A program made the position numbers and the translations under genes. Shown here piece by piece: positions 11,728 through 22,885 of a stretch of 64,000 nt of DNA. The stretch spans positions 464,452-528,451 of the forward strand of contig JANPWX010000081.1 in NCBI GenBank assembly GCA_024734555.1. The letters are read 5' to 3'. Source of the stretch: Trochalopteron elliotii (lineage: Eukaryota; Chordata; Aves; Passeriformes; Leiothrichidae). Position 1 is the stretch's first letter. Every line of letters begins with the position of its first letter. Under the pieces are notes generated by a model. It was not told the DNA's origin, did not search any database, and was given only the letters and a program-made list of their open reading frames with translations.

Positions 11728-14700
11728 TTCCCTTTCTCTGTTTGATGGACTTCTAGTCTATGTTTCAGGTTTCTGAATAGGGCTTAAACCACTGTAATTG
11801 CAGTAGTCCACATAGGCTTCTCTCGGTCTCTATTAATGTTTTTTCTCTTCTGAATGAATATTCAGTAGTAGAGGGACTGAGTCTCTGTCATCTGAGTTTT
11901 GCAGTTAGTGCAGAGTAGCATTTTTATGTTTTGGATGCTTGGGTTTTTCTTTTGCTTGAGGGTGAGGGGGGAAAAGCAGAGAATATTAATTAGCAGTTAT
12001 TAATTTGAAATTATGTATTTTTGTACATTCTTCATGAGCTGTTCTACTTTCTATAAAAATATTTCAGTGTTGATAGTGGATTTCTGGGAAATGCAACACC
12101 TGAGTATAACATCTGTTCTGGAACACACTTAGTTTTGTGTAGAAGTGGAAAAGCATCATGAGAATACAATGAGTTAGCTTATAATTAAGTGATTATAGCT
12201 CGGTGAGTCCCTAGAAATCAGAAGGTGGTAGGTTCAAACTAAGGAGGGTGAGAATAAAAAATATGAATGGTCCCCCTCCCATCATGATTGGATGCCCAAC
12301 CTCGCTGTTACTCGACCATAAACATTGCTGCTTGTGTCAGTTTTGTGAAATCAGCCCTTCATTTTCCTCACTTTTCACATCTTCTCTGAAATGGAATATT
12401 TCATTTTGGCTCAGAGAAAAGCAATTTCTTCTAAGTTCGGTTTTGGGAAGAAAAAAGCCCAAACAATGAATGCTTTTTCAATTTGTTTTTTCTAAGTGGG
12501 CTTAATCAGTCAATGAAGTGAGCATGGGGTGGGGGGTGGGGACATTTGATTATCCAAAATATTTCCCCCTTACAGGCCAAGAAAACAAAATATGTGTTTA
12601 TTTATTCGGAACATGAACAAGGATGAAAATCAACACACAGGAAAAATTGCTGTTTGGACAAAGAGAGTTCTATTTATGTTTGGATAAAGAGAGTTTCTAT
12701 TTCCCCACAAGTAATACTGTCTAAATCCTTTTCCACAGTATATCTGAAATCATTCCAGTGCTTTGCAGGGCTCTGTCTACAACATGTAAATACACAGGAA
12801 AGAAGAAAAGCAGCAGTAACAGACTAAGACAATGGTAATGAACTGTGGAGTCAAGCTGCTGATAACAACAGGAGTTTAATATTAGCCATTAACCTCTGCA
12901 ACAACCCTGCATTCGACTTGGAACCAGCTCTCAGAAAATATTACCTTCCCCTATTGATATGCAGCCAAGAGAAATATTCACTTCTGAAGTACATGCAATT
13001 ACAAAATCTTGTGTTGGTTAAGAGTGTTGAGAAACAAAGAGCTGAAGTAACAGTGAAGCTTAAAATGTAGGGATGCTCAAAATTTGGCAAGCAATTTTTT
13101 ATTTTTGTGGAAGAGTTTGTCACTTGTGTGCAGATAAATGATTTCTCCTGCAGAGACTGCAGGTTATCTTCAATAGTTAAAGATAGATTTCTGAACTGCA
13201 GGAGGCAGGGAAGTGCATGTCTAGCTGAAACTTCAAGCAAATTCTCAGAGTTAACTGAGTAACTAAAAGAGTTTATGTGCAAGTACAAACACACTACAGG
13301 AAAAACACATTTCTGAATTTGGTAGGGGAAAGAAAGGGAGGGAGACTAAGCATTTCCTTCAGTATCATGTTTTAAACATCTCTTTACTTTGAAAAGACTG
13401 CTGCTAGCTCATATGATGGCTTGAGTTTTCATGATGAGAAGTGGCCAAGTTTGTCAGAAAGAGATGATGTATTTTACTGACTAGAGTTCACCTTCTTCCA
13501 GCTTTATCAGAAAAGCCTCTGGGAACATAATCTGAAGTACATGCCAGTGGCTCTAATACAACAAGGGTAACAAAAATAGTATTGCTTCCTCTCAAAAACT
13601 ACCTTGCATTTATCTTTAGGTTGTTGTGGATACAAATAATCTTATTACAATGAAAATAATACCAAAGGTGGGGAATTTTTCCAGTTTTGGAACTTCTCGC
13701 AGGTCTAATTTATTGCTCTGGAAACATTTAAGTCTTTAAACCATGATTATGCTTACTGTTCAGTAAATCTTGATTCCCTAAGCTCAGTTCTTCTGGAAAT
13801 TATACATGGATTTATCTATTAAAATATATGAAACATTCAAACTTCCTTCAAGTTCCTTTTGTTCCTAAATTTTACATTCAGTATGTAGAATCAGAGTGAT
13901 CTGTGGTTCTTTCATTCTGTGAATATTTGAAAGCTTTTCTCCAGCACTACTGCTCTTTGAGAGGGTTTCATGTTATCTCATAACTTTGCCATCTTAAAAA
14001 AACCACGGTATTTTAATCATAAATGCAAACAAAACAACAACAAAACCCCACAAAAAACTTTCCCCTGAAATCCTGCAGTGATTTTGTAATGCAATGAATT
14101 TATAATTAATTGGTAATGTAAGCATTACTCTTAGCCTGTCATCTTATGATATTCTTTTCAAAATGGATCACAATATGAAATGAAAACTAATGATGAACTT
14201 TCAGCATTGCTAAGTTTGTCTACATAATATTTCTTCTTCTCCAGCTAATTTCTCTCCCTCAGGGGGAAGGTGAGGACAATTATTTGAAATGCTGAAAAAG
14301 TGGGAAAAATCTTCAGGATGTTTTGTTGGAGGCAGAGAGAAACCAAAATTAAAAAATTAAATAACCAACCCTCATAACCCCAAGAAAACAAGCATTTACA
14401 TGCTTAAAAAAGTATCTGTATTTTTCCACCTTATGGATTTAAGTAAATTTTATGCATTGGGTTTAGATACAGAAAAGAAAATCTTAAATTTCAACAACAA
14501 AACCCCAGGCCAAACAACTCCTGTAAGAGTTTTAGCAACAAAGGAAAAAGAACTCTTTAAAAATTCTGAAATATTAGAGTTCTTCACCATATTAAATGTG
14601 GTTCTTCATCACTGTCTCCTCTCAATATCATCTTTTTTTCTACTCCTCTGTCGCATCAAGAGAAAAAAGTCTTATTTCAGAGGCCAATTCTTAGCATTTT

Positions 14701-16740
14701 GTAGACAAATCACATTGATTTTTTCTGTCATTATTTTGGCTAGTTCAAGTTCCTTCCTAAGTTAAGTTTTGCCTATCTAATGGATTTTATTGATAAGCAT
14801 AAACAGTCTATTTCAAGGATCTCTTTTAATCTTCCGTCTTGCAGATTTATAAACAAGTTATTCTTAAGTGATTCAAATTACAATGATGCTATGTATTAAG
14901 GCTTTTCTAAAAAGATGAAAACATAATTTAAACCAAGAAAAGGGTTGGGAAACTTCTTACATGACTTCACATTTTTCATCCTTAAAAATTCTCAAATTAT
15001 GTAGTTTTCCATGCAGAGTGAACAGGACACTAAGCCCAAAATCAAAAAGTAGTATACTGAGACTTTCAGAATCACAATAGTCAAGGAGTTTAAGCTTTAA
15101 AAAAAGTCCAATATTCAAAATATTGAGATAAACTAAGAGTTTGAACTACTATAAACATGATGTATACCATCTTTTCATTAAAATTTTTCTGTTGGGTGTA
15201 ATGCTTGATGCATTAATGCCAATTAATCGGTTTCTTTAAAAGGAGTAAAAAAAAGGAGTGCCATTCTCTTCGGCAAAACCTAAATCAACACAAGACAGTA
15301 TTCAGGATAATGGAAATTTGTTAGTTGACATGTTTATGGCATGCTGAAAGCACAACGGAAAATAGAAAAAAACCCACTTCAAATTCTACATGATAAATTT
15401 ATTCATTCTTACTAAAATAATGTGTATATTTTTAGATCTCCGGGAACTGTTATCACCAAGCTAATGGTAAAGTCACAACTTTCCACTTTGGTGTCTTAAT
15501 CAAAGTTCCTCTTTCTTTAGAAGAATTTAAATGTTACAAGTTACTTGGGATTCAAAGGGTGTCTAAACTCCTCAAAACAACCATGTGGTGAGACAAAATT
15601 CTGGGAGAAACCCCTAAAGAACACCTGGATAATATGACCAAAAGCCAAGGAAATGTATGGCTAGGTTCCTTCCACATGCCCATCTCCCACTGAAAAATGG
15701 AAAGGGTGAAACTTATCAGTTTCCTGTAAATATTTCACAAAACAGGGCTAATGTAACAGGCAGAGTTTTTAGCAATATATGCACCATCTTTTTGTTGCTT
15801 CTTTCACCCAATACTGTCTCTCCCATGCCAGGATATTTTTTTCATTAACTATCCTTTCCAGAAGCTAATAGCAATAAAAATATCTTGTGTGAGAAGCCAA
15901 GAAACTGCTTGGAATATACAACAATATTTTTTTTTAATAAGGGCCACAATCATTTCCTAATTTTTTGGTGTTGTTCTAATTTGATTAAAAGACTTTAACG
16001 TGCAATTTTTTTGCAAGATTGAAGCTGAAGACTATTGACATGAGCAGATCAGTGCCATTCGGCTGATGAACTAGATAGGTATTTGAAAAGAGAGGTCAGT
16101 ACAAAGGATATAATGTACCATGATTTATTAAACTTCAAATCAATACTGTTAAAAAGAGACACCTTTTTTGCTCTCAGCTTACTTTTCTCCTTTTGCTTTT
16201 AGATATTTTTTGTCTTTTTTTTATACACCTTTTAATGAAGATCCTTCCTGTACATCTACATCTTTGCCTTCTCACATTGCTTTTATTCTCTCTTTCCTTT
16301 TAGCACCATTTTCCTTGTTCTCTCTTATTACTTCTGCTTAGCTAATGACAGTGGCTGTAAACTTTTCTTGAAAGTCACTACTACCTTTCAGCAGATGGCA
16401 CTGTTATTTAGTCTAACTAGCAGGGCAACATAATTAACTTAAACTCCTTTCTTAAACAATGAAATAAAGATACCTTTTTGACTGCATTTCTACCTTATAG
16501 ACAAAACCAGTGGCAAAATTACTGATAAAATGCTGTAACATTATTTTAACCATGGATGTGATAAAAATATGCTGCAGGATGCCAGGCCTCTTTTAAAGGG
16601 GCTCTGGAACCATTTAGAAAAACTGCTTCTCTTCTTAGCGAACAAGTTTGGGGGGGAATTTATAGTGTGCACATAACCTTGTTACCCTGCAGTCACACTG
16701 TGGTTGGTGTGGTTATCTTTGTGTGTGTGTGAGGGAGGGC
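11728..16740. other. Unannotated AT-rich DNA
   Basis: No gene is recognised. The stretch holds a G-rich tract near 12525-12541, the 26-bp tandem duplication listed separately, and a weak tRNA-like A-box/B-box pair at 12196-12240 (see findings). The longest ATG-initiated frame (14400-14765, plus, 121 codons) is low-complexity and hydrophobic with no domain. Confidence 0.6.
12651..12702. repeat. 26-bp direct tandem duplication (2 copies)
   Basis: TGTTTGGACAAAGAGAGTTC begins the first copy at 12651, and TGTTTGGATAAAGAGAGTTT begins the second at 12677. The copies differ at a few sites. This is a simple local duplication with no sign of a mobile element. Confidence 0.85.
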
Positions 16741-16860
16741 TGGAGGTGGGAGTGCAGATCCCCGGCCTGTGTGCGGCACCGGCTGGGCCTGGCTCGGAGC
16801 CCGCCAGGCCCTGCACTGCAGGTTCCCACAGATGCCTGGGGAGCCCGGTGGAGAACAAGC
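16741..16860. other. GC-rich patch with CpGs (71% GC)
   Basis: By direct count, 85 of these 120 bases are G or C, in a region otherwise strongly AT-rich. Six CpG dinucleotides fall between about 16763 and 16847. It is flanked on the left by a short GT run, and moderately GC-rich DNA continues to about 17050. Several open frames overlap here on both strands, which is what GC-rich DNA gives by chance, and none has a recognisable domain. It could be a small regulatory island, a decayed repeat, or part of an untranslated exon. The sequence alone does not decide. Confidence 0.45.
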
Positions 16861-17539
16861 AAGAGCTCTGCCAATGCTGTCAGAAAAACATGCAACTTCT
16901 GTCAGCTCCAATTACAGGGAGAAGATGAATCACATCTCTTAACTCTGTCCCTGGTGGCACTCTGGCTGCTGGAAGGCAGCTGTAAGCAGGAGTTTCTCCA
17001 GTCTGCTGCCAGCCCCACTGTTTTTCCAGCAGCTCCATTTTGAGATTCCCTGAGGTGGAAAACCGCATTTTATCTGTTTGCTCCGACTGATCCATGAACT
17101 ACTACTTGCAGTTTGCTCCCATGATGTTTCTCTTACAGTTAGCACTGGCTATTTTACCTCCAATACATCCTGTGGCCTTTCAGGTTCAGCTGCCTTTCGT
17201 GTTCTTGCCAGAGCAAACCCTGAATGGTAGAGTTGCAACTATTACCCCCTGTTGTGCTTCCACAGTTTGGGAAAGAGCAGAAAAAGTAGACTAGGATGGG
17301 AAAAAAGGTTTGATGTGAACTGGGGACTCCTTGTGATCAGCAATAGTGGGCTGAGGGGCCCACTTCGAGTGTAGGCACGTAATTAAGAGACAGCCTACAG
17401 GACATGGTCATGGGCAAAGATCTCATAACTTTTCTGGGTGCTTCTCTGAAACCCCTGAACAGCAGGATGCACTGGAGGTCTGTGTGAAGTTACAGTACTG
17501 CTACCTCACTCAGATGACATGGGCAGAGTGGGACAGCTC
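16861..17539. other. Unannotated DNA before the CR1
   Basis: I see no gene. The part from about 17280 may be the decayed 5' end of the following CR1, but the similarity is too weak for me to draw the edge there. Confidence 0.4.
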
Positions 17540-18480
17540 ACACAGCTGCAGCACTGTGATGGACAGATAGAGACTCTGGGAAGTGTGGCTGGGAAGGTTG
17601 GGAGAGTGAGCTGCCTTTTATGTGAGCTGCAGGAACGTGTAAAGCTCTGCCTAGACATGGACAATGGGCCAGTCATGAACTGGGTCAAGAGGAGGCTGAC
17701 AAATATTGGTGATTTTGTTGTGGGTGTCTGCTACACACTACCTGATCAGGATGTAATAGTAGATGAAGCCTTCAAGCAACTGAGGGCATTCTTATTTTTG
17801 CCATATCTGGTCTTCATGGGTAACCTAAACCACCCTAGCATCTAGTATCTGCTGGAGGGGCAACACAGATTTAAGTACGATAGTGATAGCAACTTCCTAA
17901 TGCAGATGATCAAGTCAACAAGGAGAGGGCACTCTGATAGGTCTGATTCATCCAAGAACTGATTAGGGATGTGAGGGTCTGCAGCAGTCGTGACTGCAGG
18001 GAACATGAGATGGAGGAACATCTTGTCAGGATGCTCAGACAAGAAAACAAGGCGAAACGAGCAATCACATCCTTGGTCTTCATAAAAGCAGAGTTTGGCC
18101 CTTTCAGGGGCCTGCTTTAAAGAATCTGATGTAATACAATCTGGAAAAAAAAACCAAAACCACAAACCAAAAAAACAACAAAAGCAGACTCCAGGAAAGT
18201 TGGTTGACTTTCAAGAGTCACCTTCAATGGTTCATCCCAACACACAGGAAATCAAGAAAACAGAGCAGGAGGCCTTTATGGATGAACCAGGATCTCCTGA
18301 CTAGGCTCAAATGTTCAAAGGAAGTAGATAAAAGATGGAGGCAGTATTGGACAATCCAGAAGAACATAGAGGTACTGTCTGAGCATGTGTGGATAGTATT
18401 ATGAAAGCCACAATCCACTTGAGTTTACATCCCTTTGCAAGTGATGTAAAGAAAGACTTCTATAGGAAGTTAAGACACTT
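17540..18480 (+). mobile_element. CR1 LINE, ORF2 endonuclease plus linker relic
   Basis: The plus-strand reading shows the CR1 endonuclease. It has LCLDMDNGP (consensus LCLGMDDEP), then GDFVVGVCYTLPDQD (17708-17752), then DEAFKQLRAF, then GNLNHP (17820-17837, where functional copies have GDFNHP). Further on, an AEFGPFRGLL block is followed by the linker motif FKSHLQWFIPTHRKS and RRPLWMNQDLL (about 18206-18300). The frame shifts repeatedly and stops are present. The SDHE region is degraded. An A-rich insertion (18144-18182) interrupts the segment between EN and the linker. It ends near an ASDVKKDFY-like block at about 18440-18470 and never reaches RT. It is an old, non-functional copy with both ends truncated. 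Confidence 0.9.
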
Positions 18481-21400
18481 TTCTGCCTTTTCCCTTCACT
18501 CTCACTTACCTCAAACCTCCTAAACATTACTGTTGCTCTCAACAGCAGGATACTCTTCTAATTTACTTTATTCCAACCACCACCATGCAAGATGCACAGT
18601 TCCTTAAATACCGTATCTTTTCCTATTTGCCATCTTGGTTGTATTATTTTCTATACTTCTTATTTCTGCTTCTCATTCCTTTCACAGTCCTGTCTTTTCC
18701 CCTTTGACTATCAAGCCACTTTCTAGAGGAAGTCATAGTCCACCACCTCTCAGACCTATACATAATTAAGGTAAATTAAGTTGCCAGGTTTTGCACAGTA
18801 TTTGTCTATGATTCATAAGCTGCAAATGGAGCTACAGATGCAAAGCCTTTTAGATGCTTTACTTTTACTCCTGAAAGACTTCCTGCTGCTATTCCCATGA
18901 CTTCCATGTCTCTTACACAGCTTCCTTCTGTATTTCATGCTTCCTGGTGCATGTCCATGTCCCATCCTGTCAGCGTATTTCCATTGTCCATTTGCCATTC
19001 ACTGAACAGTAACTAAAGTCTTTCATCCTTCAGTCATGCTTCTGTAAGTTTCCCTGAAAGCCTTTTATATTTCTTCACATTTTTGTCTGTCTGCTTAATC
19101 ATTAGAAAATCTTATGAGTTCTTTAACTTCAGATGTGATTTTCCTACTCATGCATTCATCTTAGCTATGATTCTGTAAATCTTTTTTAGAATAAGTAGCT
19201 GATCACAAGCTCCTTTCATCAAGACTTAATCCTTAGTCCAAATGTTATGTTGCAATTGCTTTCCAGTCTTGCTAAAGGGAGAGTTATGTTGGAAAGCTTC
19301 CAAGTGCATCAAAGTGAGGAAAGGGTGCTAAACAGTAATGAGTCTGGGAGCAGATGGTGGGGATGTGTGATTGCTATGGAAAATATTTAGATTTTAATAA
19401 ACATACAAGTATTAGGGAAGAAAAAATATTTCAATTCTGCTAATATTTTTATTTAAACATATTTTTTCTGGAAACGTGGTGATATGAAAATCATGTTTTC
19501 ACAAGATTGTCATTTAATGCCATTAACAAATAAGACTATCACTGCAGATGAAGTTGTTTTTCAAATCACATCATTGCATGCTTATTAGAAAAAAATTTAT
19601 GGCATGTAAACATAATTTACATATGAATTGTGGTAGTATCCTATTATCTTTCTTGCTGAAACAACACTTCCCGAAGAATTTTAGGTTTCTGGATTAAAAA
19701 GAACAAAAATAATTTGGACACTGAGACATGAATGAGTTTATTACAAATTTAATATAACCTAACTTGATGGTTGCAAAAAACCTTTTATATGTTGGACTAC
19801 AAATGAACAGAAACTGCTGTCTTGTTGGGCCAGCCAGGTAGTGGACCCAGAAAATATGGGTGGGAAATGTGACTGCTGTTTTCTGAAGAAGCCAGAATAT
19901 AACACAACAGCCCCATTTTATTAACTCTTATTGTCCTTTTTTGATATGAAATGTGCAAAATTTAAAAATATTTGGTATTTCAAAAATTAACTTCAACAAT
20001 AATATGGACAAATCTGATATGTGTTCTTTGTTTAAATAAATCATCTAGAATTGGATAAGGATGCGAGCTGTTAAGGTTTTGACCAAGCAATTTAATGTAT
20101 ACTCTATGAATTTGCCATTCTTACATTGTCTTGTTTTTTCAGTAAAAATACCCTCTTACAGCCAAAATATTTGCTGTCAGAAACCAAAACAGATTTTAGC
20201 ATAAACCCCCTAAAACTCAATATTTTTTAAACATTTTGCTGTAAATCTCAAAAGGACACATTCAAAATATGTTGTCTGCCTCTTTGGAAAAATGATTGTT
20301 ACCCTTCCTGTTTCCCTTCCACCACCCAAAGCCAACATAAATTGGTTAATTACAGGTAAGAGTTCCAATGTTTAGCAAAATCCCTTTGATTCAAAATCCC
20401 TTTGATTCAGAAACATCCCAGCATCCTCCTCTGGCTCAGGCCAGAATAAAACCTGCTTCAAAAGGAAGTGTCATATACAAAGGAAGACTTTATTTATGTA
20501 TTAATGAAGCACAAAATCTAACAGAAACAGATGCACTTTTCTAGTATTTGGTAGCAAACTGATTTATGAGAGATAAAACTATTTAAACTACATAAGTATT
20601 TAATGAGCATTGATATATCAGGAATATTACACATCTCTACCATAGATTCTATTTGATTTAATTCTGTAATATTGTTGGAGCTCTCATTTTTATCCATGTT
20701 CTTATCCTTTGACTTAGTCTTACCATTGATGAGAAAAAAATGCTCTCTACCTTAGTGGAAGAGCAAAATTTTTAGAAACAACATTCTTTAAAATTTTGGA
20801 AGTCTTGTGAATTATCTGAGTAATTTTTTAATATCTTGAAAATTTGTCTATGTATTTCCTTATGCTTTTTCTTTGCAATTATATTGCTGAAACTTTGTTG
20901 CAGTTTTTCAGACAAAATGTTATTTTAAGAATTTTTGTTGGTTTTAAATAACAATTTTTAAAAATATCAATTTTGTCCTGTTACATACTCAGGGAGAATT
21001 ATTGTTGTTACCCATCCTTAACTGGTGTTGCTTTGCCAGGAAGTGAAATTTTAATTAATTAATTAATTTTTTTTAATATCGCAGATTATTTTCTTTAACT
21101 ACTTTCTTATAATTTTTGATGGAGCAAAATATTCTTGCCTACTGTAGAATATTTGACATGAAATGAATTATTACCTAATGGTAAACTACCTACCTTAGTA
21201 AGTTGTGCCTCTTCTGCTTTTGAAAGTAGGACTCTTCACATATCTAGAATAAATGTTTTCTAAATTTTTCATTTATCTAGGAGGGAAAAAAAACTTGTGA
21301 GGGCAGGGGTCTAGGTTAAATAAGACACTGAGTTTTGCATACATCTAGGAAAAAATGTACGTATTTGAAAATCCCCAAACTTTGTTTTTCCTTATCAGAA

Positions 21401-22419
21401 TGTATTTACTTTTTAGACTTTCTTTGGAGAAAATGTATGGCTCAAGCCTAGGTAAGAGAATACCATATTTCAGAAGCACTGAACTCTGTCAGCACTTTTA
21501 CTTTCATTCTAAAAACTAATTACAATACGAAAGTTAATTTTTAATTAGATGCAACTCATTTACTGATGATATAAAATTACTTCCCAGCTATAATAATGTA
21601 GTTAGATAAGGTATATTTTAATTAGTTCAGATATTTTAAATTAGAAGCAAGGGAAGGCATCGATTTGGACAAATGCAGAGTTAGGTCCATTTCAAGTAGG
21701 TGGGCTGCAATTTATTCACATGATCAAACACAAAAGTAAGAGCCTTTTCAGGACTATTAATAACCAACTGAGGAACCTGGTTCTAAAAATCCTGAAGGAA
21801 GCATACGGTAAGGAATCTATTACAGTAATTATAGTGGCATCAATTAAATCCTTACTGCATTAGAATAATAGCTATGCAGAATATCTTGAACCAGAGAAAA
21901 TATATTCTTATATCTGTATCAACTGTATTTTATAATGAGCATTCTCTATGGCAATGTGGGAATTTCAAAGCTTGCTCCTACTTTCTTTTTCAGTTTCATT
22001 CTCTGCAAGGAGACTGTTGCAATTTCAGATCAAGAATAAAATGCCAGAGGAGATTTACAGCAGGTTGACCAGACTTCAGTGAGATTTGGAAAATTTTACA
22101 GGAATTTTATTATTAGATACATATCCAAATCCAGCAGGATTCTTTGTGATGCTGATGAAATGTTTCAGTGTGACAGGACTAGTAAGCATGTAACGTGCTC
22201 ATGCAATCCGCAGGGAAAAAACTCAAGAAATTTCACAAAGTCAATGCAAAAGTTCTTGGTGACCAAACACAGTCAAGGATGTCACATCTCAGGACAAGCT
22301 GGTAATAGAAATTCCTGGATGGTGCACATCAATAAATTTAACTCTATAATTCAAATGGGCAATGAACAGTTTACTGAGATACATCTTCTGTGGTTAAGTC
22401 TGGTAGTCAGGTTGGGCAG
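18481..22419. other. Unannotated AT-rich DNA
   Basis: No gene or transposon is recognised. It contains the 16-bp duplication at 20377-20408 and an (ATTA)n stretch near 21050-21065. The part from about 21650 to 22419 has no similarity I can name, although it adjoins the CR1 relic. Confidence 0.6.
20377..20408. repeat. 16-bp perfect tandem duplication
   Basis: AAAATCCCTTTGATTC occurs twice head to tail with no mismatch. The lack of divergence suggests a recent slippage event. Confidence 0.95.
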
Positions 22420-22885
22420 TACACTTTTAATCTCCTCCACCATCTTTCTTGGTACTGAGGTCAGGCTGACAGACCTGTGATTCTTTGGATTGTCCTTCCA
22501 ATCCTTCTTGTAGCTGGGTGTTACATTTGCTAATCTCCAGCCAACAGGAACTTCCTCAGTTAACCAGAAGTGCTGGTAAATAAATGATTGAAAGCAGCTT
22601 GTCAAGCTCATTTGCCAGCCAAACAGACTTGTGGGTGTTTGTTTGGCAGAGCAGGTCACTAACCATTCCTCCTGGATTATTCATTCAGCTTTTCACCATC
22701 ACTAAATTCCAGCTCTGAGGGATGCTGAGTACAACTTGTTTTGTTACTAAAGACTGAAGCAAAAAAGGCATAAAGTACTTTGTGCTTTTCCTCATCCCTG
22801 ACAATATGCTACCCTCTATGTCCAGCCAAGGATGGAGACTCTCCTTAACCCTCCTTTTGCTGCTAATTCATCTATAGAAACTGAT
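22420..22885 (-). mobile_element. CR1 LINE, RT N-terminal relic
   Basis: On the minus strand the segment reads in CR1 order. At the right end there is an ISSKRRVKE-like linker, then DEEKHKVLYAFFASVFSN (about 22745-22800). At the left there is LTEEVPVGWRLANVTPSYKK (about 22495-22565) and SLTSVPRKMVEE (about 22435-22470), where functional copies have SLTSVPGKVMEQ. Internal stops and frameshifts are present. Both ends are truncated, and there is neither a catalytic RT box nor a 3' UTR. Confidence 0.9.

Noticed and set aside
14400..14765. 121-codon ATG-initiated plus-strand frame
   Set aside because: Low-complexity, F/L/K/S-rich, no domain, no promoter or splice context. It is compatible with chance in 64 kb of six-frame AT-rich sequence.
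16693..17145. Seven overlapping frames on both strands
   Set aside because: High GC content suppresses stop codons; no frame has a domain and none is better than its rivals. Kept only as a compositional patch.
22080..22419. Possible continuation of the minus-strand CR1 RT
   Set aside because: The expected residues after SLTSVPGKV do not appear in any frame, so the element was ended at about 22420.
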